Assembly (NCBI GenBank): GCA_002336815.1
Contig: DDEU01000049.1
Span: 1-7,478, forward strand
DNA: 7,478 nucleotides
Direction of reading: 5' to 3'
From: Chitinophagaceae bacterium UBA1946
GTDB lineage: Bacteria > Bacteroidota > Bacteroidia > Chitinophagales > Chitinophagaceae
Positions 1 through 5,225 of this stretch are shown here, piece after piece (the stretch's first letter is position 1; the number at the start of each line of letters is the position of its first letter). The translations under genes and the position numbers were made by a program. The notes beneath the pieces were generated by a model that was not told where the DNA came from, did not search any database, and saw nothing but the letters and a program-made list of their open reading frames with translations.

Positions 1-416
1 GAAAAATGAGCAAGAGCGAAAACCAGATGGCTACCCTTTACCTGGCAGATGATGATGAAATGATCCGTAAAAAAGTGATGAAGAGCAAATCAGATGCCGG
101 CCCCACTGCTCCCAATTCAGTAAAACCGGAGATCATCGAAAACATCTTTGCCCTGATGAAACTGGTAAGTGCAGCCGATGTACTGGCTAAGTTTGAAGCT
201 GATTACAACGATTGCAGTATCCGCTATGGCGATATGAAAAAACAACTGGCGGAAGACATGGTGAATTTTATTGCCCCTATCAGAGATAAAGTGAACGCCA
301 TACTGGCTGACGAAAATTACCTGAAAGAAGTGATGGACAAGGGGGCAGAAAAAGCCAGGACCAGCGCCCGTGCCACCATGGAACTGGTTAGGCAGGGCAT
401 CGGCCTTAATTATTAG
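1..416 (+). CDS. trpS: Tryptophan--tRNA ligase, C-terminal part (5' end outside window)
   Basis: This is the last part of a class I aminoacyl-tRNA synthetase that charges tRNA-Trp with tryptophan in the cytoplasm. The window opens inside the KMSKS signature loop: the lysine codon is at 3-5 and is followed by M-S-K-S-E-N-Q, where the loop helps activate the amino acid with ATP. The helical C-terminal region follows, with recognisable family sequence (SDAGP shortly after the loop, then a helical anticodon-binding bundle), ending at the TAG stop at 414-416. About 138 residues are visible. A bacterial TrpRS is usually about 330 residues, so roughly the first 190, with the Rossmann fold and HIGH-like motif, lie upstream. 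The ATG at 6-8 is an internal methionine, not the start. I see no frameshift. A stand-alone domain is unlikely because the frame is open to the window edge. Confidence 0.93.
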   Translation, partial: KMSKSENQMATLYLADDDEMIRKKVMKSKSDAGPTAPNSVKPEIIENIFALMKLVSAADVLAKFEADYNDCSIRYGDMKKQLAEDMVNFIAPIRDKVNAILADENYLKEVMDKGAEKARTSARATMELVRQGIGLNY

Positions 417-435
417 GCTGCCTGCAGCAACAGCC
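416..435 (+). terminator. Possible weak hairpin after trpS
   Basis: GGCTG at 416-420 can pair with CAGCC at 431-435 across a 10-base loop, directly at the trpS stop codon. The T-rich tract after it is broken (GTATTATTATTTG), so this is at best a weak intrinsic terminator. The 123-base spacer up to the next gene fits separate transcription, but no clear promoter was found there. Confidence 0.25.
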
Positions 436-526
436 GTATTATTATTTGTGAAGTATCAAAGATTGCATATTTTCATTTTTTAAAATACAAAGCGTTTTCA
501 TTTCTTAATCTAATAAATTCCCGGGC

Positions 527-531
527 AGGAG
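527..531 (+). promoter_or_regulatory. Shine-Dalgarno site of the deoxynucleoside kinase
   Basis: AGGAG lies 8 bases before the ATG at 540, within a purine-rich stretch. It fixes this start codon. It stands out because none of the six signalling genes in the window has a comparable site. Confidence 0.7.
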
Positions 532-539
532 AAAGGGGT

Positions 540-1175
540 ATGGCAAAAACTAAAAAACCAAAGCACATTGCAATTGCAGGAAATATCGGTGCAGGTAAAA
601 CCACGCTGACAGAGATGCTGAGCAAGCATTATAAATGGATACCCCAGTTTGAAGATGTGGATCACAATCCCTACCTCAACGATTTTTATGAAGACATGCC
701 CCGCTGGAGTTTCAACCTGCAGATTTTCTTTTTAAACAGCCGGCTGAACCAGTTGCTGGAAATTCATCGTGGTACCGAGACCGTTATACAGGACAGAACC
801 ATTTACGAGGATGCCAATATCTTTGCACCCAACCTCCATGATATGGGACTGATGGGTAAAAGAGATTTTGATAATTACTACCGTTTTTTTGAAACACTTA
901 AAACGATGGTGCAGCCACCGGATCTTCTTATTTATTTAAAAGCATCGGTACCAACACTGGTAGCGCAGATACAAAAGAGAGGCAGGGAATACGAAGAGAA
1001 CATCCGCCTCGATTACCTGAAAAAGCTGAACGAGTATTACGAAAAATTTATTGAAGGCTACAAAGAAGGACCGTTGCTGATCATCAATGCAGACAGTAAT
1101 AAGTTTGCAGAAAATGATGAACATTTCGGGCAGGTCATCAATAAGATCGACTCCACTTTGTTTGGATTGTTTTAA
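540..1175 (+). CDS. Deoxynucleoside kinase (dNK family)
   Basis: This cytoplasmic salvage enzyme transfers the gamma phosphate of ATP or another NTP to the 5'-hydroxyl of a deoxynucleoside. The 211 residues match the usual size of the bacterial dNK/dCK/dGK family. Visible motifs are the P-loop GNIGAGKT (residues 14-21), the acidic E38-D39 after strand 2, the substrate-binding F-N-L-Q region (58-61) with R68, the DRT motif (85-87, the family's DRS/ERS element with the substrate-contacting Arg), the P-P-D-L-L-I-Y-L strand (126-133), and the arginine-rich lid K146-R147-G148-R149. All expected catalytic elements are present and the gene looks intact. Whether it prefers purine or pyrimidine deoxynucleosides cannot be read from the motifs. 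It follows trpS on the same strand after 123 bases and converges on the regulator gene that ends at 1370. A good Shine-Dalgarno site supports the start. Confidence 0.92.
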   Translation: MAKTKKPKHIAIAGNIGAGKTTLTEMLSKHYKWIPQFEDVDHNPYLNDFYEDMPRWSFNLQIFFLNSRLNQLLEIHRGTETVIQDRTIYEDANIFAPNLHDMGLMGKRDFDNYYRFFETLKTMVQPPDLLIYLKASVPTLVAQIQKRGREYEENIRLDYLKKLNEYYEKFIEGYKEGPLLIINADSNKFAENDEHFGQVINKIDSTLFGLF

Positions 1176-1201
1176 CCGGCAGCGATCAGTATTTTATTTG
1201 A

Positions 1202-1226
1202 CAGGCAAAACCAAAGCCATTTGCTG
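1202..1226. other. Small hairpin in the convergent spacer
   Basis: CAGGCAAA at 1202-1209 pairs with TTTGCTG at 1220-1226 with one bulged G (7 base pairs, 10-base loop). It lies just after the deoxynucleoside kinase stop in the 194-base spacer between convergent genes (1176-1369). No T-run follows on either strand, so I do not call it a terminator with confidence. Confidence 0.25.
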
Positions 1227-1304
1227 TTGAGGAATGGCAATGTATAATGGCGGAGGAAATAAAAAAAACAGCAGAAGTATTTGTAGTTTTTTGTATCGAC
1301 TGCT

Positions 1305-1321
1305 AGCCTGTTAACTAGGCT
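1305..1321. terminator. Possible bidirectional terminator hairpin between convergent genes
   Basis: AGCCT (1305-1309) and AGGCT (1317-1321) form an exact 5-bp inverted repeat around a 7-base loop that contains GTTAAC. On the + strand GAATTTTCG follows, a short T-tract. It sits where both the dNK transcript and the unit 1 transcript must end. The stem is short, so this remains a weak candidate. Confidence 0.3.
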
Positions 1322-1336
1322 GAATTTTCGATGCCC

Positions 1337-1367
1337 AACTCTCAACGCTTAATTCTTAATTCTCAAC
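1337..1367. repeat. Short tandem/direct repeat at the end of the unit 1 regulator gene
   Basis: CTTAATT occurs twice in exact tandem (1348-1354, 1355-1361) and is bracketed by two copies of TCTCAAC (1340-1346, 1361-1367). The block ends 3 bases before the stop codon of the convergent regulator gene at 1370. The repeats are seen directly. Whether the block belongs to a dispersed intergenic repeat family of the genome cannot be judged from one copy. Confidence 0.5.
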
Positions 1368-1369
1368 TT

Positions 1370-2020
1370 TTACTCGATCAACTGGTTCTTCATGGCGTAA
1401 AACACCAGGCCTACAGAATTCTTTACGCCAAAACGTTCCATCAGCCTGTCTTTAATGGCTTCCACCGTTCTTGAACTGATCTCCATTTTCTGGGCGATCT
1501 CTGCAGCAGTATATTCCATGCACACCAGCGTAAGCACTTCTTTTTCTCTTTCGCTGATCACCACTTCGGTAGTAAGCGAGGGATTGAATTTTTGCTTGCT
1601 GTAATTTTTTTTGATCAGTACTTTGTTTACAAAAGGATTCAGGTAAAAACCGGTACGCATCACTTCCATCACAGCTTTTCTTATCTCTGCAGGTTCCGTA
1701 CTTTTAAGCAGGTAGCCTGCTGCACCGCAATCCATCAGGTGACCAACAAAACGCTCGTCTTCATACATGGTAAGAATGATCACCCTGATCTTTGGAAATT
1801 CTTTCGTGATCTGCTTGGTGGTGTCAATGCCATCTTTCACCGGCATTTTAAGATCACACAATACTACATCAGGATCTGTATCCCTTATTTTTTTCAGCAG
1901 GTCATCCCCATTCTCCGCCTCCGATACAAATTTGATATTGGTATAAGGACGCATAGAAAGGATCACTCCTTTCCGGAAAATTTGATGATCGTCGGCGATG
2001 GCTACTTTGATTTGATCCAT
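1370..2020 (-). CDS. NarL/LuxR-family response regulator of unit 1
   Basis: This is a cytoplasmic DNA-binding response regulator, 216 residues from the ATG at 2018-2020. The receiver domain (about 4-120) has the acidic pair D10-D11, the phospho-acceptor D56 (VLCDLKMP), the switch T84 (ILTMY) and K106. The LuxR/GerE-type helix-turn-helix covers about 154-216, with scaffold SEREKEVLTL and recognition helix around S182-RTVEAIKDRL. An in-frame ATG 33 bases upstream (2051-2053) adds a hydrophobic 11-residue tail absent from the two paralogous regulators here, and that ATG lies upstream of a possible -7 box, so the inner start is preferred. The gene follows its kinase on the same strand after a 123-base spacer containing a dyad, so it may be transcribed both with the kinase and alone. 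The kinase encoded at 2144-2974 is the likely phosphate donor (inference from neighbourhood). Its closest paralogue in the window is the orphan regulator at 4491-5189. Confidence 0.92.
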   Translation of the reverse strand: MDQIKVAIADDHQIFRKGVILSMRPYTNIKFVSEAENGDDLLKKIRDTDPDVVLCDLKMPVKDGIDTTKQITKEFPKIRVIILTMYEDERFVGHLMDCGAAGYLLKSTEPAEIRKAVMEVMRTGFYLNPFVNKVLIKKNYSKQKFNPSLTTEVVISEREKEVLTLVCMEYTAAEIAQKMEISSRTVEAIKDRLMERFGVKNSVGLVFYAMKNQLIE

Positions 2021-2035
2021 AATATACAGAATAAA

Positions 2036-2043
2036 CAAATTTA
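2036..2043 (-). promoter_or_regulatory. Possible -7 box for the unit 1 regulator gene
   Basis: TAAATTTG on the - strand matches the Bacteroidota -7 consensus TAnnTTTG exactly. It lies 15 bases before the preferred ATG at 2020. No TTG-type -33 element is visible at the usual spacing, so only half of the promoter is supported. If real, the 5' leader would be very short and the upstream ATG at 2053 could not be used. Confidence 0.3.
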
Positions 2044-2116
2044 AGAAAAACATATGGCACCGGCTAAGTTGTTTGCCTGTTTCTTTACTTGTTATTTATA
2101 CTGTATGGTCCGGTTG

Positions 2117-2134
2117 TTTTTACGTCAGTAAAAA
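2117..2134. repeat. Exact dyad between kinase and regulator of unit 1
   Basis: TTTTTAC (2117-2123) and GTAAAAA (2128-2134) form a perfect 7-bp inverted repeat around GTCA. It lies 10 bases beyond the kinase stop codon and about 97 bases before the regulator start. Low GC in the stem argues against a terminator, and an operator-type site is the better guess. GTAAAAAT recurs next to the orphan regulator start (4485-4492). Confidence 0.45.
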
Positions 2135-2143
2135 TACGGTGGG

Positions 2144-2974
2144 CTAATAAACAGATTCTTTGGGTACTTCAATCGTTACTTTGTAGTAGGTATGGCTGGG
2201 GTCAATTTCAAATAATATCCTTCCGTTCAGCACTTTAACACGACTTGCAATATTCTTTAGTCCAAGGCCTGCAGAGGTATGGTTCAAACGGTCAAACTCT
2301 GTTTGTATGATACCTTGTCCATCATGATGCAGCCGGAAATAACTGTGGGTAGCATTGGCATTTTGTGTAAGGTGAATAAACCCTGCATTGCTGTGTTTCA
2401 TGATATTGTTCACCAGTTCCTGGATGATGCGGAAGATGTGCAGTTCCTGCTCCAGTTTAATGCGGGTACGGTAATCATGAAAACGTACACTTGCATTGAG
2501 GCTGCCACTGCCATTGATCTTTTGAAACAGGTCGCTCATGGCGCTTTCCAAACCAAAGTTCTTGAGCGTAGGCGGCATCATGCTGTGGCTGATATTGCGG
2601 ATCAGCTGTATGGCATCATCAATGATCTGCTTGGCGCTGTAAATGGATTGTAATTGAGCCGCCGGCTCCTGGTTCACAATGTTTTCGTTCAGGTAAAGCC
2701 GGGCTGTAGCAAGCAAAGGGCCCACATCATCATGCAGGTCGGCGGCAATGCGGTTACGTTCTTCTTCCTGGAATTTAATGGAGGCATTGAGCAATATCTG
2801 CTGCTTGTCTTCTTCCATCTTCTTCAGTTCCATATTAAACCGGGTAACCTTGCGCTGGTGAAATATTACAAAGAATACAATGCCCAGGGTAAGGCTTACC
2901 ATACCCAGTGTACCCAGAAGCATTATGTAATTCGATCCGGAAGAGGCCCCGGTTGCTGCCTGTAAAAAGATCAT
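2144..2974 (-). CDS. HisKA_3-type sensor histidine kinase of unit 1
   Basis: This 276-residue membrane-anchored kinase autophosphorylates on a histidine and passes the phosphate to a NarL-type regulator. In order it has a short N-terminus, one membrane helix (about 16-38), a charged, probably coiled-coil linker (41-75), the HisKA_3 dimerisation/phosphotransfer helix with H81 in L-H-D-D-V-G-P, and a HATPase domain with N-box E186-L-V-N-N190 (H194), G1 box D218-G-Q-G221 and G2 box G236-L-G-L. All catalytic elements are present. There is no PAS, GAF, TPR or periplasmic domain, so it has no evident sensor of its own. Its ATG shares ATGA (2971-2974) with the stop of the upstream seven-helix membrane protein, indicating translational coupling and probably partnership. 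The product is likely to phosphorylate the regulator encoded at 1370-2020, and possibly the orphan regulator. Base composition resembles the housekeeping genes more than the AT-rich membrane gene does. Confidence 0.92.
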   Translation of the reverse strand: MIFLQAATGASSGSNYIMLLGTLGMVSLTLGIVFFVIFHQRKVTRFNMELKKMEEDKQQILLNASIKFQEEERNRIAADLHDDVGPLLATARLYLNENIVNQEPAAQLQSIYSAKQIIDDAIQLIRNISHSMMPPTLKNFGLESAMSDLFQKINGSGSLNASVRFHDYRTRIKLEQELHIFRIIQELVNNIMKHSNAGFIHLTQNANATHSYFRLHHDGQGIIQTEFDRLNHTSAGLGLKNIASRVKVLNGRILFEIDPSHTYYKVTIEVPKESVY

Positions 2975-3582
2975 TGCGGTTTCGGGTTAGTATTTTTGTT
3001 TAATGGGTAAAAAGATCCCAAGTCAATATCTATGTTTTTACCTAAACGATTTTCTCCCTCATTTAGGTATGCCCTTATTACAATTGCCACACTTAACAAC
3101 ACATCTTTAATAATGGTCACTGAGCCATAAATTACTACATATTGCTCCCGAAAACCAGGATCATTGAGACTTGACTTTGAAAACAGGAAGAGGAAAAAAT
3201 TACCGGAGAAAAATAATAGAAAGGCCACTGATATCCAGAATTCAGCAGTATGAAGAATAGGCGTAGAAACGCTGTATTGCAGTTTCTCGTAAAAAAAATA
3301 AACAATCACCAATACAAAAAATAAACATTCAACTACAAGCGGTATAAAGCTGAATTCGACCGAGGTTTTTGCATTATAGTAGTCTATAAAAGAGAAAATT
3401 ATAAAAAGGATACAGCTTACAACCCGAAACAGGTGCTTTGCCTTCAGGCGAAGGTAGCAGGCAAAAAATTCTGAAAGCAGGATAAATTCAACAATGAGAA
3501 AAAATCGGTTAATTAAAAGACTGTGTGCCCGATCGTTAAGAATTAATTTAAAATAAAGGGACGGTATCAAAAATAACACCAT
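2971..3582 (-). CDS. Multi-helix membrane protein, probable sensor partner of the unit 1 kinase
   Basis: I do not recognise a named family. From the first ATG (3582) the product has 203 residues and is strongly hydrophobic, with helices at about 1-15, 22-46, 50-68, 76-98, 114-134 and 147-172, then a polar tail of about 30 residues. The frame stays open upstream to a TGA at 3718-3720, and those 43-45 codons read as one more helix plus a basic loop (R-K-L-N-S-R-G). With them the protein has seven helices, like the unit 2 membrane protein encoded at 6633-7301. The two also share an (A/S)-(E/F)-F-W-I-type motif before helix 6 (A113-E-F-W-I here), preceded by an aromatic run (YFFY here, YYY there) at nearly the same distance. 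The start is therefore probably upstream, although no ATG, GTG or TTG exists there. The gene overlaps the kinase gene by 4 bases. I infer signal input to that kinase. A pure membrane scaffold or transporter-like role cannot be excluded. Confidence 0.78.
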   Translation of the reverse strand: MVLFLIPSLYFKLILNDRAHSLLINRFFLIVEFILLSEFFACYLRLKAKHLFRVVSCILFIIFSFIDYYNAKTSVEFSFIPLVVECLFFVLVIVYFFYEKLQYSVSTPILHTAEFWISVAFLLFFSGNFFLFLFSKSSLNDPGFREQYVVIYGSVTIIKDVLLSVAIVIRAYLNEGENRLGKNIDIDLGSFYPLNKNTNPKPQ

Positions 3583-3711
3583 TGCGGTGGTATAAAAAAA
3601 AAAGACCTTTGCTCCACGAGAATTTAATTTCCTTAGAAAAAATAAACCCGTTGAGAAAGGTAGTAGTTCAGCCAGGTAAGTGGTATAAATTAAGTTTTGT
3701 AAAATGGTAAT
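3583..3711 (-). other. Probable missing N-terminus of the unit 1 membrane protein (no standard start codon)
   Basis: In frame with the ORF starting at 3582, this stretch encodes a plausible first helix (Y-T-T-Y-L-A-E-L-L-P-F then S-T-G-L-F-F-L) and the start of the second (A-K-V-F-F-F-Y). It lines up with residues about 3-45 of the unit 2 membrane protein (N-L-L-Y-Y-F-Q-L-L, then K-W-F-F-I-Y). Candidate starts in frame are ATT codons at 3709-3711 and 3703-3705. The ATG at 3719-3721 is in another frame, ends after 17 codons and overlaps the promoter. A run of ten T (3594-3603 on the + strand as A) sits inside, so an indel is conceivable, but the frame makes sense on both sides of it. Coding character is convincing; the mode of initiation is not known. 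Confidence 0.6.
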
Positions 3712-3721
3712 TTGCTTTCAT

Positions 3722-3753
3722 CAAAAATAATTAACACTTTAACAAAATCAAAA
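3722..3753 (-). promoter_or_regulatory. Bacteroidota-type promoter of unit 1
   Basis: On the - strand TTTTG (3749-3753) is followed after exactly 19 bases by TATTTTTG (3722-3729), a full match to the TTTG-N19-TAnnTTTG pattern of the phylum's primary sigma factor. Transcription would begin a few bases further on, near 3715-3718. That places the promoter immediately before the extended membrane protein frame and more than 130 bases before its first ATG. It supports translation beginning in the 3703-3711 area and makes the ATG at 3721 unusable. Confidence 0.6.
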
Positions 3754-4271
3754 TTTACTTTGTGATTACAGTTGCCACATAGTTTTGGTAAGTTTAGAGG
3801 TTTACTTGATAGTTTCGTAAGTCAAACTTCAGATTAAACCTCATCCTCAACAACAGGTTTCGCATTAAAAAAGCTCATTAATTAAGCCTAATGGCCTAAT
3901 AAACAAGGATTTGAATGTGAATAACCGTTACAAAGACTTGAAAAAAAAGGTAATTCTACCCGTCAAAAATAGTAAAAATACGATTAACATTGCAGGTATC
4001 TTTACGAACGTAGTTATACTTTGCTGCAAAAAAGAGAAGTACTTATTAAGATATGTGAATAAAAACTAAAGCATCGGTGAATACGAACACTTATATTTCA
4101 CTGCTGCTGCAAATATAAAAGAATGTTAGCCGGTGCCCGTAATATTGCATCGCAGGAACCTTGCTCCTGGAGGATTACAGGCTGGAAAAGATTTTACGAA
4201 ACTACCAGGTAAACCTCCTGCAGCGGCTAACCGCACAAAGATAGTTTATACACAGGGGGTTGTAGCTGGCA

Positions 4272-4302
4272 TAAATACCCATTTTTTTAATGGTTGTATT
4301 TA
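4272..4302. repeat. Imperfect 12-bp hairpin upstream of the orphan regulator
   Basis: TAAATACCCATT (4272-4283) pairs with AATGG-TT-GTATTTA (4289-4302), a stem of 12 base pairs interrupted by one two-base bulge, with a loop of five T. An alternative pairing, GTTGT (4293-4297) with ACAAC (4306-4310), uses part of the same arm, so the two structures exclude each other. It could be an operator dyad or an RNA element in the leader of the gene at 4491. Confidence 0.4.
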
Positions 4303-4438
4303 CACACAACAGGGTACTAACACTCAATAGGCTCCACGGGAACTACTTCGTAATTGTACGCAATAAAAGACCCGGCAAAACGTTTACAGGACGCAGAACT
4401 TTTAAAATACTGCAGCCTGTAATTGTTGAAAATTAAAA

Positions 4439-4446
4439 CAACTTTG
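4439..4446 (+). promoter_or_regulatory. Weak candidate -7 box of the orphan regulator
   Basis: CAACTTTG differs from TAnnTTTG only in its first base and lies 44 bases before the ATG at 4491. CTG rather than TTG stands at the -33 distance (4417-4419). It is the best promoter-like match close to the gene but not a strong one. Confidence 0.22.
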
Positions 4447-4474
4447 CTGAACGATACTAACCCATTAATAACTA

Positions 4475-4492
4475 ATTTTAACCGGTAAAAAT
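4475..4492. repeat. Dyad overlapping the orphan regulator start codon
   Basis: Eighteen bases centred on ACCGGT (4481-4486) read ATTTT-A-ACCGGT-A-AAAAT; 16 of 18 positions are symmetric. The right end includes the first two bases of the ATG at 4491. Its right half, GTAAAAAT, equals the right half of the dyad at 2117-2134. The placement suits an autoregulatory operator, although an imperfect palindrome this size could arise once by chance in a window this long. Confidence 0.4.
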
Positions 4493-5189
4493 GCCAAAAC
4501 AACAACCAGAAACAGGAATGGCCAACACAGCAGACTACCTCATTAAACTTGCCATAGCAGACGATCATAAAATTTTCAGGGATGGTATCAAGATGGCGCT
4601 TTCCAATAAGGAAAACCTTAAAATGCTGTGGGAAGCGGAAGATGGCAAGGACCTGTTGCACAAAATGTCGATCAAAAAACCCGATGTACTGCTGATGGAC
4701 ATCCGCATGCCCGAAATTGACGGGATCAACGCCATTGAACTACTGCGGAAAGAATACGAGGATGTAAAGATCATTGTGCTTACCATGTATGATGACCAGC
4801 AGATGATCAGTAAAATGATGGAGATGGGTGCCAATGCCTATCTCACCAAAACTACCGACCCGGAAGAGATCTATAATGCGATACTTACCTGCATGAATGA
4901 TGACTTTTATTTCAACGACCTGGTAAACCGTGCAGTAATGGGGAAACTCATGCAGCGAAAAAATGTGCGGCAGCATTATGGCAATACCCCTGTAGTAAAT
5001 TTCAATGAAAAAGAACTGAAAATACTGAAGTTGTTGTCGGAAGATAAAACCACCGAGGAGATATCAAAGATCATCTTCTTAAGTCCACGTACCATCGAAA
5101 CCATCCGGCAGAATATGAAAATGAAGGTAAATGCCAAAACGATCGGCGGCCTCATTATGTACGGAATGAGAAATAAACTCATCGAGTGA
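4491..5189 (+). CDS. Orphan NarL/LuxR-family response regulator
   Basis: This is a 232-residue DNA-binding response regulator. The receiver domain (about 18-135) carries D24-D25, phospho-acceptor D70 (LLMDIRMP), T98 (VLTMY) and K120; the LuxR-type helix-turn-helix covers about 170-232 (NEKELKILKL, then S198-PRTIETIRQNM). The ATG at 4491 gives a polar 17-residue lead before the first strand. The ATG at 4518 (M10) is an alternative with a weak AGGA before it. No kinase gene accompanies it: a long non-coding region lies upstream, and downstream the gene converges on the unit 2 regulator with only 36 bases between. Its sequence is nearer to the unit 1 regulator (shared A-I-A-D-D-H-x-I-F-R, T-M-Y-[DE]-D and a C-terminal N-x-L-I-E ending) than to the unit 2 regulator, so the unit 1 kinase is the first candidate phosphate donor (inference). 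The recognition helix differs from both neighbours, so it probably binds other DNA sites. Confidence 0.9.
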   Translation: MPKQQPETGMANTADYLIKLAIADDHKIFRDGIKMALSNKENLKMLWEAEDGKDLLHKMSIKKPDVLLMDIRMPEIDGINAIELLRKEYEDVKIIVLTMYDDQQMISKMMEMGANAYLTKTTDPEEIYNAILTCMNDDFYFNDLVNRAVMGKLMQRKNVRQHYGNTPVVNFNEKELKILKLLSEDKTTEEISKIIFLSPRTIETIRQNMKMKVNAKTIGGLIMYGMRNKLIE

Positions 5190-5225
5190 TTTTCGTAAAG
5201 CCTGCAGTTAAGTATTCTTTTCCAA

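Larger units (their letters stand above)
3754..4474. other. Long intergenic region without a convincing gene
   Basis: This is most of the roughly 770-base space between the divergent unit 1 operon and the orphan regulator. No frame shows convincing protein sequence. The part next to unit 1 (to about 4110) is very AT-rich, with a doubled GCCTAAT (3886-3892, 3894-3900). From about 4120 to 4410 the base composition is visibly less AT-rich and there are small inverted repeats: CAGGA/TCCTG (4153-4169), GCGG-CTAA-CCGC, and a larger dyad at 4272-4302. It could be a long leader of the orphan regulator gene, a small RNA or the remains of a lost gene. I cannot decide which from the sequence. Confidence 0.5.

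Noticed and set aside
1592..2044. 150-codon frame on the + strand
   Set aside because: It is a shadow of the response regulator on the other strand, which has all family motifs in frame.
2021..2053. Upstream in-frame ATG giving the unit 1 regulator 11 extra residues
   Set aside because: The extra residues are hydrophobic and absent from the paralogous regulators. This ATG lies upstream of a TAAATTTG box, and the ATG at 2020 places the first strand at the usual distance.
2279..2965. Two + strand frames of 124 and 103 codons
   Set aside because: Both are antisense shadows of the unit 1 histidine kinase, and their translations show no domain.
3668..3721. ATG at 3721 followed by 17 codons on the - strand
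   Set aside because: It ends after 17 codons, is out of frame with the membrane protein and lies at or before the predicted transcription start. It would matter only if a frameshift correction is found.
3761..3779. TGTG...CACA resembling a CRP-type site
   Set aside because: The arms are 11 bases apart rather than 8 and the inner bases do not fit TGTGA-N6-TCACA.
3971..3982. 12-base match AGTAAAAATACG also present at 2127-2138
   Set aside because: One or two matches of this length are expected by chance in 7.5 kb of AT-rich sequence. Only the GTAAAAA half-site is kept, as part of the dyad finding.
4133..4330. 65-codon + strand frame starting with GTG in the long intergenic region
   Set aside because: The translation is low-information and rich in G, N, T and Q with no domain-like pattern. 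There is no ribosome site or family resemblance, and it sits over inverted repeats.
4317..4661. 114-codon - strand frame across the orphan regulator start
   Set aside because: It is antisense to the start of the orphan regulator and its upstream DNA. No homologous pattern or translation signal is visible.
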